A stretch of DNA of 64,000 nt, from positions 1 through 64,000 of the forward strand of contig JBGSJO010000042.1 of NCBI GenBank assembly GCA_041741895.1, read 5' to 3'. Below the pieces are notes generated by a model. The model saw only the letters and a list, made by a program, of their open reading frames with translations. It searched no databases and was not told where the DNA came from. The stretch is from Allopontixanthobacter sp041741895 (GTDB taxonomy: Bacteria; Pseudomonadota; Alphaproteobacteria; Sphingomonadales; Sphingomonadaceae). This document shows positions 8,569 to 16,056 of this stretch, piece after piece. Both the position numbers and the translations under genes were made by a program. Position 1 is the first letter of the stretch. Every line of letters starts with the position of its first letter.

Positions 8569-8600
8569 CGCCGACCTTGGAACAATCACCATGGTCGGCG
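8569..8600. terminator. Perfect 8-bp stem after ettA
   Basis: CGCCGACC (8569-8576) pairs with GGTCGGCG (8593-8600) over a 16-nt loop, 13 bp after the ettA stop. There is no T-run, so it may only be a 3'-end stabilising or attenuating hairpin. Confidence 0.35.
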
Positions 8601-8733
8601 GGGCGACCCGAAATGGGGTCGGCAGCGGGGCAGCGGACCAGGGCATAATTTCCTCGCGTCACTCCGATACGTTTCCAATTCATAAAGCATTTCTCCCTAT
8701 GCCTGTTTCTCGCAAGCAAGGGATGCAGCGCCG

Positions 8734-9054
8734 GTGATCGAAGTCGAAATTCAGAACGAGACCCATCAGTCTCATGAACGGATAAAGATGGCCGTCATGC
8801 CCCGCATCGGCGAAGGCCTGCGTCTGCAGGAACCGGATGGTTTCTGGGCATCTTATGACATTCTGGATTTGTGGTATCAGAAAGCTGACTATGGCGACAT
8901 CTGGGTGCCCTATCTGCACGTCCGGATGACCCCTGCCGAAGACGAGGTAGCCCCGCAGGCTGCCTATATGCCTGATCCCAGATCGTTGAACCGGGCCAGT
9001 AACGGGGCCGGAAACCGGGCCAGTAACGGTGGAGTACTCCCATTCGCAATCTGA
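8734..9054 (+). CDS. Small hypothetical protein upstream of a response regulator
   Basis: 106 residues from a GTG start (MIEVEIQNETHQSHERIKMA). The first 75 residues have a normal soluble composition (PRIGEGLRLQEPDGFWASYD, WVPYLHVRMTP). The tail contains an NRASNG repeat caused by a 24-bp tandem duplication in the DNA. No motif that I recognise. It lies in the same direction as the response regulator that follows and may be co-transcribed. I think it is a real gene, but function is unknown. Confidence 0.6.
   Translation: MIEVEIQNETHQSHERIKMAVMPRIGEGLRLQEPDGFWASYDILDLWYQKADYGDIWVPYLHVRMTPAEDEVAPQAAYMPDPRSLNRASNGAGNRASNGGVLPFAI
8991..9029 (+). repeat. 24-bp tandem direct repeat inside the end of the small gene
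   Basis: The 15-mer CCGGGCCAGTAACGG occurs at 8991-9005 and again at 9015-9029 (period 24 bp). It encodes the doubled NRASNG segment at the C-terminus of the 106-residue protein. In the frame of the downstream response regulator the repeat brings stop codons at 9000 and 9024. Confidence 0.75.
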
Positions 9055-9287
9055 TCAAACGAATCGACGCTCCGGCGCCCGCCAATCAGGATCGGTCGCA
9101 TGAAGGGGACGCCCCGTGCCTTGCTGCGCCAGCCGAGCCGGCTCCGCCGCAGGCACTTATGCAGCCGCCGGTGGAAGACCCGCCAGCCGCCAGGGTCGGC
9201 GCCGCGCCGCCGCAGATGCCGACGGGGCGCCGCGTTCCCCAGCCAGATGAACATTCCGCCCCACACAACCAGGCAGCAGCAGTACGG

Positions 9288-9653
9288 ATGCCGCATTGCC
9301 TGCTGGTCGACGATTCGCGGATGATCCGCAAAGTCTCTCGGCGGATCATTTCCGATATTGGCTATCATGTCGATGAAGCGGAAAATGGTGAGGAAGCGCT
9401 CAAGAAGTGCAAAATCGCCATGCCTGACCTAATCATTCTGGACTGGGATATGCCGGTGATGACCGGCCTCGAATTCCTCGTCGCCTTGCGCAAGGAACCG
9501 GCGACAAAGCGCCCCAAGGTCGTGTTCTGCACAACCAAGAAGGACACGTTCGATATCCATAAGGGCATCGATCATGGCGCTGATGAATATGTTACCAAGC
9601 CCTTCGATGAAGCGAGCCTGATGGAAAAACTGAAGAAAATCGGCGCAGCATGA
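9288..9653 (+). CDS. Single-domain response regulator (CheY-like)
   Basis: 121 residues forming one receiver domain: acidic pair Asp8-Asp9, phosphoacceptor Asp52 in LIILDWDMPVMTG, Thr83, and Lys104 in YVTKPFD. No output domain, so it acts through protein contacts like CheY or DivK relatives. The frame stays open for about 260 nt upstream (from 9027) and would encode a Pro/Ala-rich leader; ATG at 9159 is an alternative start. I prefer 9288, where receiver homology begins. No histidine kinase is nearby. Confidence 0.85.
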   Translation: MPHCLLVDDSRMIRKVSRRIISDIGYHVDEAENGEEALKKCKIAMPDLIILDWDMPVMTGLEFLVALRKEPATKRPKVVFCTTKKDTFDIHKGIDHGADEYVTKPFDEASLMEKLKKIGAA

Positions 9654-9684
9654 CTTCCGGCCTCGGCCGACCAAACCTTCCGCG

Positions 9685-10269
9685 TCAAGGCACCAGCCAG
9701 TTGCCGATCATCCTTTCATCCGAAAATTCGAACCGTGCCCGGCGATGTCCGGTGTTCGCCAGATAGAGCCAGTCGAACACTTCGACCCGGACCAGTAACA
9801 CGGCAAAATTTTCTCGTCCGGGCGCCACCTGCGCTTCGGACGGGGTAATCCCCTCCACCCAATCCGGCAGACCCGATACCGGGCTATCGCATGAACCGCC
9901 CGGCGCGGATTCGGCAAGGTAGCAGCGTTTGGCGAAGGGCGTGGCCTGATCCCAGGCTGCATCCACCACTGCGCCGTTTGTGTCGACCCGGCCGATCCCC
10001 CTCGCCCTGATCTGGACCTTTGCTTCCGGATCGTAGAACAGGACCGTGATGGATGGATCGTCCTTGATCGCGGCGATTTTGGGACTGCGGGCATCGGTAT
10101 GAAATCGCAGCGTCCTGGAAGCCAGGTCGAACGCGCGCAGCACCATCACCCGCAAATCGCCATCAGCGGTGCCGACAACCGGCGTGTGCATCGGTGAACG
10201 GCGCCGAGTTGCCCCAAGATGCAGGTGATTGTGAATTGCGTTCAGGATCGGTTGGAGAGCTTGGGTCAT
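9685..10269 (-). CDS. Pyridoxamine 5'-phosphate oxidase-like flavin-binding protein
   Basis: 194 residues with the split-barrel FMN-binding fold: the N-terminal block with MVLRAFDLASRTLRFHTDAR, SPKIAAIKDDPSITVLFYDP and VQIRARGIGRV, and a C-terminal ARFEFSDERMIGNWLVP like the PNPOx dimerisation end. Members act as FMN oxidoreductases or unknown flavoproteins; true PdxH is longer and binds PLP at several Arg not evident here. Convergent with the response regulator. Confidence 0.75.
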   Translation of the reverse strand: MTQALQPILNAIHNHLHLGATRRRSPMHTPVVGTADGDLRVMVLRAFDLASRTLRFHTDARSPKIAAIKDDPSITVLFYDPEAKVQIRARGIGRVDTNGAVVDAAWDQATPFAKRCYLAESAPGGSCDSPVSGLPDWVEGITPSEAQVAPGRENFAVLLVRVEVFDWLYLANTGHRRARFEFSDERMIGNWLVP

Positions 10270-10337
10270 AAACGTTCAAGATACGCGCAGGAGTGGCAAG
10301 TCAATCGCATAGGCATTCACCAAATCGATCGATTAGC

Positions 10338-10362
10338 TGAACGGTAGGCAATCGCTTTCGTT
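10338..10362 (+). promoter_or_regulatory. Possible EcfG-type (general stress) promoter before the RcnB-like gene
   Basis: TGAAC (10338-10342), 16 nt, then CGTT (10359-10362). This is one base off the alphaproteobacterial EcfG consensus GGAAC-N16/17-CGTT. The same bases form an inverted repeat CTGAACG/CGTTCAG. The start codon is about 85 bp downstream. Suggestive only. Confidence 0.3.
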
Positions 10363-10448
10363 CAGTTTCATGTCAGGTTAGATGAACTAAAACCATTTCA
10401 TACCGCCGCAAATGTCCAGCTTCCGCGGCCGCTAACTGGAGAATCGAC

Positions 10449-11420
10449 ATGAATGTGAAGCGCCTCTTGATGACCAGTGGTCTGTCGGCTCTGGCTGCGG
10501 CCCTGGCCATGACATCGCTGCCAAGCGCAGCCGCCGCAGCTGAGCGCCCGGAACGCGCCGAACAACGCGACAATCGCGGATCCGTTGTGCGCCAGAGCCG
10601 CGCCGACCGCCGCGAGAGCCGTAGTGAAGCGCGGGTGCAACGCGAAACGCGGGCGGAACGGCAGCAGGCCGAGCGGCAGCAGCCCCAACGGCCTCAGCAA
10701 AGCCAGGTGCGCGAACAAAGGCCAGCCCACGCCGAGCCAGCACAGCAACGCACAGTAACACGTGAAGTCACCCGCACAGTCGAACGTGACCGTCAGGGTG
10801 ATAGCGGCAATCGCAGTGATCGCGGCAATCGTCCGGCCATTGTGGACAGTCAGGTCAACAATCGCGGCGGTGAAGCAGTCCGCCGCCAGCATGAGCAGAC
10901 CCGCACGAACCAGTCGAACGTGCGCGATCAGCGTGCGTCATCAGACCGGAACCGCAGTTATTCCGATCGAAACCGGAATGGCAGCTACTCAGACCGCAAC
11001 CGCGAAAGCACCCGTGATCAGCGAAGCGATTATCACGGCGATCGGAATACTTATCGCAATGATCGGCGTGATACGCGGAATGATCGCAATCACTACCGCG
11101 ATCATCGCAATTGGGATCGCAACAGCTGGCGTAACAACAATCGGTACAATTGGCACGGGTATCGCGCCAGCAACCGCAACATCTACCGCCTGGGCCACTA
11201 TTACGCGCCCTACCGAAACTATCGCTACAGCCGGTTGAACATCGGCTTCCGCCTTGGTTCGGTATTCTTCGGTAGCCGTTACTGGATCAATGACCCCTGG
11301 CAGTACCGCCTGCCGGAAGTTTACGGCCCCTATCGCTGGGTCCGGTATTATGACGACGTCCTGCTGGTGGATATTTATTCCGGCGAAGTGGTCGACGTGA
11401 TCCACGACTTCTTCTGGTAA
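10449..11420 (+). CDS. RcnB-family secreted protein with long Arg/Asn/Asp-rich region
   Basis: 323 residues. A signal peptide (to about residue 33, ending SAAAAA) precedes roughly 200 residues of low complexity rich in Arg, Gln, Asn, Asp and Ser, with runs such as YSDRNRNGSYSDRNRES. The C-terminus (YRLPEVYGPYRWVRYYDDVL, then VDIYSGEVVDVIHDFFW) is the RcnB domain, named after the E. coli periplasmic protein that affects nickel/cobalt efflux. Sphingomonads carry several copies whose role is unknown. A good Shine-Dalgarno (CTGGAG) precedes the ATG. Confidence 0.82.
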   Translation: MNVKRLLMTSGLSALAAALAMTSLPSAAAAAERPERAEQRDNRGSVVRQSRADRRESRSEARVQRETRAERQQAERQQPQRPQQSQVREQRPAHAEPAQQRTVTREVTRTVERDRQGDSGNRSDRGNRPAIVDSQVNNRGGEAVRRQHEQTRTNQSNVRDQRASSDRNRSYSDRNRNGSYSDRNRESTRDQRSDYHGDRNTYRNDRRDTRNDRNHYRDHRNWDRNSWRNNNRYNWHGYRASNRNIYRLGHYYAPYRNYRYSRLNIGFRLGSVFFGSRYWINDPWQYRLPEVYGPYRWVRYYDDVLLVDIYSGEVVDVIHDFFW

Positions 11421-11462
11421 ACCGCCCAGGTCCGCTTCTGAAAGCGAGTGGCCGAAACCGAC

Positions 11463-11501
11463 ATGAAAGCCCCCGCCAGAAATGCTGGCGGGGGCTTTCA
11501 T
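11463..11501. terminator. Perfect 17-bp hairpin, bidirectional terminator
   Basis: ATGAAAGCCCCCGCCAG (11463-11479) pairs completely with CTGGCGGGGGCTTTCAT (11485-11501) across a 5-nt loop, with A-rich and T-rich flanks. It lies between the convergent rcnB-like and cytochrome b561 genes and can serve both. Confidence 0.85.
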
Positions 11502-11548
11502 TTACGCCGGTTGGGTGGGCTCAGGGGGCCCAAGCCTGAACCCAAGCC

Positions 11549-12103
11549 TCAGGATCTGACCGTGCCGAAGGACAGCATCTTGAACAGCGTGCCGTCCTTG
11601 TCCCAGAAAGTGTGCTTCAATGCGCCGAGGATGTGCAGTGCGATCAGGTAGATCATGATTTCACCCCCCGTCTTGTGCAGGCCGATGATCTGCCCGCCAA
11701 TATCCTTAGATTCGCCGACCGGTAGTGCGGGCACTGCAAACAGGCCCCACATATCCACGCCGTAGCCGTAAAAAGATGTCGCGAGCCAGCCCCCTATCGG
11801 CAGGCCGATCAGCAACACATAGAAAAGAACGTGAACGCCGCGCGCCAGCAACCGCTGCCATTTTGCGACCGCTTTCGACATCGGCGGCACCGGGTGGGTC
11901 AAACGCCATGCCAGCCGCCCGAGCGTCAGCAACAGGATCGTGATCCCCAGCGCCTTGTGGTGCCCCATCCAATAGGCCTCGTCTGCTTTGGATGCGTGTT
12001 CAGCAGCCTCGACAATACGCCAGGTAACAATCACCGCAATCGCAATCAGCCAATGGAAAATCATTGCCCCGATGGAATAGCGGCTATGCGCAGGATCGGT
12101 CAT
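11549..12103 (-). CDS. Cytochrome b561-family membrane protein
   Basis: 184 residues, four transmembrane helices, start MTDPAHSRYSIGAMIFHWLI. Candidate haem-ligating His: FHWLIA in helix 1, MGHHKALG before helix 2, RGVHVLFY in helix 3 and IALHILGALKH in helix 4. This is the bacterial cytochrome b561/YodB fold, which passes electrons from quinol to periplasmic acceptors. An ATG 15 nt upstream is possible. It is divergent from the 2OG oxygenase gene. Confidence 0.88.
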   Translation of the reverse strand: MTDPAHSRYSIGAMIFHWLIAIAVIVTWRIVEAAEHASKADEAYWMGHHKALGITILLLTLGRLAWRLTHPVPPMSKAVAKWQRLLARGVHVLFYVLLIGLPIGGWLATSFYGYGVDMWGLFAVPALPVGESKDIGGQIIGLHKTGGEIMIYLIALHILGALKHTFWDKDGTLFKMLSFGTVRS

Positions 12104-12206
12104 CAGACAGCCTTTCAAAGTGAATATCCCGTAAGTGCTAGCAAGTTAATCCGCCGCGGCAAGCACCGGCTTGCGGACATGGGGCCGAATGCTAGAGATA
12201 GCTGTT

Positions 12207-12875
12207 ATGGCAAAAACGGAAATCACCCCAGACAAAGACGCTCTCAAAAGAGTGGGCGCAAATGTTCGCAAACGGCTGGAGGCGGACCCGAAGGCCTACA
12301 AGGTTCCCACTGACAGGGCCGAGATTTTCGCGGTCGGTAAATTTCTGACCGGCACGGAATGTACCCGGCTGATGCGCATGATCGATGTCGTGGCGCAGCC
12401 CAGCAAACTGTTCGACCAGGATTATTCCACTGGCATTCGCACATCCTATTCCGGCAATTTCGATGCGCGTGATCCGTTTGTTCAGGGTATCTCGCGGCGG
12501 ATTGACGATTTGCTTGGCATGAAACCGGAATGCGGCGAAACGATACAGGGCCAGCGCTATTTGCCGGGCCAGGAATTCAAACCCCATAATGACTGGTTCT
12601 ATACCGATCAGGATTACTGGAAACCGGAACGAAAGCGCGGCGGGCAGCGCTGCTGGACCGCGATGGCGTTTCTCAACCCGGTCGACAAGGGCGGCGAAAC
12701 CCACTTTACCGAAATCGGGATCAACATCGCGCCCAAGCCCGGCGTGCTGCTGGCGTGGAACAATGCGCTGCCCGATGGCCGCCCCAACCCCGATACGATG
12801 CACGCGGGGACACCTGTGATCGAGGGCATCAAATATGTGATCACAAAATGGTATCGCACACGGCCCTGGAAATGA
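12207..12875 (+). CDS. 2-oxoglutarate/Fe(II)-dependent oxygenase, prolyl 4-hydroxylase type
   Basis: 222 residues from MAKTEITPDKDALKRVG. The iron triad is His127-x-Asp129 (FKPHNDWF) and His199 (TMHAGTPV), with Lys214 in YVITKWYR placed to bind 2-oxoglutarate. The double-stranded beta-helix fold resembles the P4Hc domain. Substrate is unknown; bacterial members hydroxylate prolyl residues, for instance in elongation factors. No cofactor partner is encoded nearby. Confidence 0.85.
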   Translation: MAKTEITPDKDALKRVGANVRKRLEADPKAYKVPTDRAEIFAVGKFLTGTECTRLMRMIDVVAQPSKLFDQDYSTGIRTSYSGNFDARDPFVQGISRRIDDLLGMKPECGETIQGQRYLPGQEFKPHNDWFYTDQDYWKPERKRGGQRCWTAMAFLNPVDKGGETHFTEIGINIAPKPGVLLAWNNALPDGRPNPDTMHAGTPVIEGIKYVITKWYRTRPWK

Positions 12876-12912
12876 CCGGCCTCGCGGGGGGAGGGGCGGG
12901 AAGCTGTCCGCC

Positions 12913-13446
12913 CTACCCGCTATCGCCATCCATCCGTTGATGTTCGCGCGCCTCGAACCGGTCCAGCACCTTGTTTAGCCGCCCGGACAGCCGCAGGATT
13001 TCGATCTGGGTACGCAGGTTTACTTCGTAATCGTGACGGGCCGCGATCCGGTCTTTCTTGGCCTGCCGGTTCTGGCTCATCATGATGACCGGGGCCTGGA
13101 TGGCCGCCAGCATCGACAGGATCAGATTGAGAAAAATAAACGGAAATTGATCGAACGCCGGGAACCCGAGACCTTCCAGCACGCGGCTGTTGATTAACAT
13201 CCATAATATCAGCACGAACAGGAAAGTGAGAATGAAGGCCCAACTCCCCCCGACCGCTGCAACCCTGTCCGCCACCCGATCGCCCCGGCTGGCATTCGCT
13301 TGAGCGCGTTCATCGGCGTCCAGACCGGTCAACGTTCCGCTGGCCACGCGGATCAGGACATTACGTTCGTCAGCGTCCAGATCTCCGAAATCCCGGCCAA
13401 GCAGTTCCTCGGCCAGAGTTTCGGGGTCACTGCGGGTTTCGATCAT
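12913..13446 (-). CDS. DUF1003 membrane protein
   Basis: 177 residues with two transmembrane helices in the middle (WAFILTFLFVLILWMLIN and FIFLNLILSMLAAIQAPVIM) and the family signature IMMSQNRQAKKDRIAARHDYEVN following the second helix. The C-terminal part is a charged helix. Function of DUF1003 is not established. Its ATG overlaps the lysS stop by 4 nt (ATGA), so it is translated from the lysS message. Confidence 0.85.
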   Translation of the reverse strand: MIETRSDPETLAEELLGRDFGDLDADERNVLIRVASGTLTGLDADERAQANASRGDRVADRVAAVGGSWAFILTFLFVLILWMLINSRVLEGLGFPAFDQFPFIFLNLILSMLAAIQAPVIMMSQNRQAKKDRIAARHDYEVNLRTQIEILRLSGRLNKVLDRFEAREHQRMDGDSG

Positions 13447-15056
13447 TTTTCGAGCGCCTCTGCAATCAGCTTGCGGGTGTTTTCCATGCCGTAAAGGACA
13501 ATAAAACTGCCCATCCGCGGCCCCTGCGAACTGCCGAGAAGTGTTTCATACAGCGCCCGGAACCAGTCCCGCAGATTTTCGAAACCGAAGCGTTCATCCT
13601 TGCCGATTTCGTAAACCCTGGTTTGCAGATCCTCTGCCGAAATGCCGTCCTCCAATTGTGCCAATTGTGCATCCAGCGCCGCCAGCGCCGCCGCTTCATT
13701 GGCCGTCGGCGCGCGCTTTTTCAAAGTTGGCGCAACAAAATCACGATTATAGGCGAGTGCGCAGGTCACCAACACGTCCAGTTCCGGATGGGCCGCAGGT
13801 TCAGCATTCTGGACATAATTGCCGAGATAGGACCAGACTTGTTCGCGGGTTGCGTTCGCGCCGAGCACGCCGACCAGATTGAGCAGCAAGCCATAGGTCA
13901 CCGGCAGCGTATCGCCCGCACCGGGCGCGTCTGCACCCACCATGCCGCCATTGGCGCGGGCGAGATGCCACACGGGATTGCCCAATTGCTTGTCTAGCGG
14001 CTGCTCCGCCAACCGTTCGCGGAATTGCCAATATTCGTCGACCGCACGCGGCACCACACCGACATGCAATTGCTTGGCGCTCTTGGGATTGGGGAAGATG
14101 TAGAAGCCCAGCGATTCCTCGCTGCCATAGCGCAGCCATTCCTCGATCGTCAGGCCGTTGCCCTTGGACTTGGAAATCTTCTCGCCATTTTCGTCCAGGA
14201 ACAATTCGTAGATCAGCCCTTCCGGCTTGCGCCCGCCCAGCACCTGCGCGATCTTACCCGACTGGACCCCGCTATCGGTCAGATCCTTGCCATACATTTC
14301 ATAATCGACGCCCAGCGCCACCCAGCGCATAGCCCAATCGACTTTCCATTGCAGTTTGGCCTGCCCGCCAAGTGCAGATTGCTCGACGGTTTCTCCGGTC
14401 ACATCCTCGAACCGGATGATCCCGGCATCGGCATCGACAATCTCCACCGGCACCTGAAGCACCGCGCCGCTGACCCGCGAAACCGGCAGGATCGGGGAAT
14501 AGGTCGCCGCGCGTTCCGCCCGCAAAGTCGGCAGCATGATATCGAGAATGTCCTGATTGCGCTGCAGCACAGTTTTCAATGCATCATCGAATTGCCCTGA
14601 ATTATAGCATTCTGACGATGATACGAATTCATATTCGAAACCGAAGCGGTCGAGGAATTCCCGCAGCATCGCATTATTGTGCGCTGCGAAACTGCCGAAC
14701 TTTTCGAACGGATCGGGGATCCTGCTGAGCGGCTTGCCGAGATTTTCCGTCAGCATTGCCGGATTTGGCACATTATCCGGCACTTTGCGCAAACCGTCCA
14801 TATCGTCACTGAAAGCGATCAGCCGGGTCGGGGCACCGGTTAACGCTTCATAGGCACGGCGCACAAAAGTCGTCCGCAGGACTTCCTGGAATGTGCCAAT
14901 ATGCGGCAAGCCCGACGGACCATATCCGGTTTCGAAGATCATCGGTGCGCCATCTGGTTTGATGCCGCCCGGATACCGTTTGGCAAGCCGCTGCGCCTCT
15001 TGAAACGGCCATGCCTTGGAATTTCTTGCGGCGGTGATCAGGTCTGCGTCAGTCAT
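13443..15056 (-). CDS. lysS: Lysyl-tRNA synthetase, class I
   Basis: 537 residues from MTDADLITAARNSKAWPFQ. It has the class I nucleotide-binding motifs LPHIGTFQE (HIGH equivalent) and KISKSKGNGL (KMSKS equivalent), the archaeal-type LysRS that alphaproteobacteria use instead of the class II enzyme. It charges tRNA-Lys. The frame extends 12 codons upstream without a good start. It forms a two-gene unit with the DUF1003 gene. Confidence 0.93.
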   Translation of the reverse strand: MTDADLITAARNSKAWPFQEAQRLAKRYPGGIKPDGAPMIFETGYGPSGLPHIGTFQEVLRTTFVRRAYEALTGAPTRLIAFSDDMDGLRKVPDNVPNPAMLTENLGKPLSRIPDPFEKFGSFAAHNNAMLREFLDRFGFEYEFVSSSECYNSGQFDDALKTVLQRNQDILDIMLPTLRAERAATYSPILPVSRVSGAVLQVPVEIVDADAGIIRFEDVTGETVEQSALGGQAKLQWKVDWAMRWVALGVDYEMYGKDLTDSGVQSGKIAQVLGGRKPEGLIYELFLDENGEKISKSKGNGLTIEEWLRYGSEESLGFYIFPNPKSAKQLHVGVVPRAVDEYWQFRERLAEQPLDKQLGNPVWHLARANGGMVGADAPGAGDTLPVTYGLLLNLVGVLGANATREQVWSYLGNYVQNAEPAAHPELDVLVTCALAYNRDFVAPTLKKRAPTANEAAALAALDAQLAQLEDGISAEDLQTRVYEIGKDERFGFENLRDWFRALYETLLGSSQGPRMGSFIVLYGMENTRKLIAEALEK

Positions 15057-15252
15057 GGTGCAGCCTTTTGCGGCATGTTCGATTTTTCGCAAGTGCGAAA
15101 GGTGCCGCAGAACAAATCAGCGCGCAGCCCTTTCAGGCCAGGCAATCAGCCATTACCCGGCATTCGCGGCTGTTGAGGGACCCTCTCGATCAAATTTCGG
15201 GGTACGCAAATCCCGAGCGGATGCCTGGGCACCCGCGCAGGTTGATCAATAT

Positions 15253-15705
15253 TCAGTCGGACCACTGGCCCGTGCCGCGCCCTACTCCGTCCTTACCCAT
15301 CCAGGTCGTACCGCCGCCGCGGCCTGCATACTTGCCTGTCTTGCCGTACAAGCCGCCGACACATCCCTGCGCGCCGTCATCCATGATTGTACAGCCGAAG
15401 GTCGCCGTATAGCTACCATTCGGGCCCGAGGCATCGCAAATGGTGTGTACGTCAAAAATTTTGGCATTGGGCGGCTGTGTTGTGCCGATGCAGGTATATG
15501 TTTCGCTAGTCTTGGTCCCGTCTGCCCACACGATGCTCATATCTCCATCATTGGCAGTCCCGCCGATCGTGCGTCCGTTCGGCGCGGTCGTCCCGACCTC
15601 CATTCCTGGCTTGTCCTTCGTAGAATATGTGTAGGTCTGCGCTTGAGCAGCACTGAAAGTAAATGCCGCCACCAAAGCCGCTATTGCTGAAATATTCCTT
15701 TTCAT
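15253..15705 (-). CDS. Secreted hypothetical protein
   Basis: 150 residues with a signal peptide MKRNISAIAALVAAFTFSAA-QAQ. The mature part is rich in Gly, Thr and Ser and has four Cys (TYTCIG, HTICDA, TFGCTI, QGCVGG), which could form two periplasmic disulphides. Several repeated YTYSTKD/GGTAND/WADGTK segments suggest a beta structure. I recognise no family. It is preceded by an AT-rich stretch, unlike its GC-rich surroundings. Confidence 0.7.
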   Translation of the reverse strand: MKRNISAIAALVAAFTFSAAQAQTYTYSTKDKPGMEVGTTAPNGRTIGGTANDGDMSIVWADGTKTSETYTCIGTTQPPNAKIFDVHTICDASGPNGSYTATFGCTIMDDGAQGCVGGLYGKTGKYAGRGGGTTWMGKDGVGRGTGQWSD

Positions 15706-16056
15706 ATTAAATCCTTCCCAGTTATTGGTTGGTATATTCAAATAATAAATCGGAAAATACTAATTATCGCCATAACTGACGACTTAAATTGCAATGCGAC
15801 CATATTGGAGTCGGCTATTGAGCCGAGACTTGAAATAATTTACATATTTTGAATAACAAGTCAATTTTTGGTGTAAAAATGAGTGTTCCCCCTTGTCAAA
15901 AAATTCTATAAATACTTCAAAATATTGATTTTATCAGGACAGTTCAGCCGCATTTTGCTCTGGCTGCGCTTTTCAGCAAAATAGGCACTGAATAAATTTA
16001 TCCATCCATACCACCCGATGTTTACTTTACGTTCCGCCCTTTCCATAGCTAGCGCG
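15706..16056. other. AT-rich intergenic region between divergent genes
   Basis: About 350 bp without a gene, clearly richer in A/T than any other gap in the window (for example around 15840-15950). It must contain the promoters of the secreted protein (leftward) and the helicase (rightward). I see no clear operator. A short in-frame ATG at 16018 could lengthen the helicase. Confidence 0.6.

Noticed and set aside
10449..11420. CRISPR-like or tandem repeat array
   Set aside because: The repetition is at codon level (Asp-Arg-Asn-rich coding sequence) without regular spacers.
15242..15252. Possible FNR half-site near TTGATCAA
   Set aside because: The spacer of four bases is missing and it lies at the 3' end of a gene.
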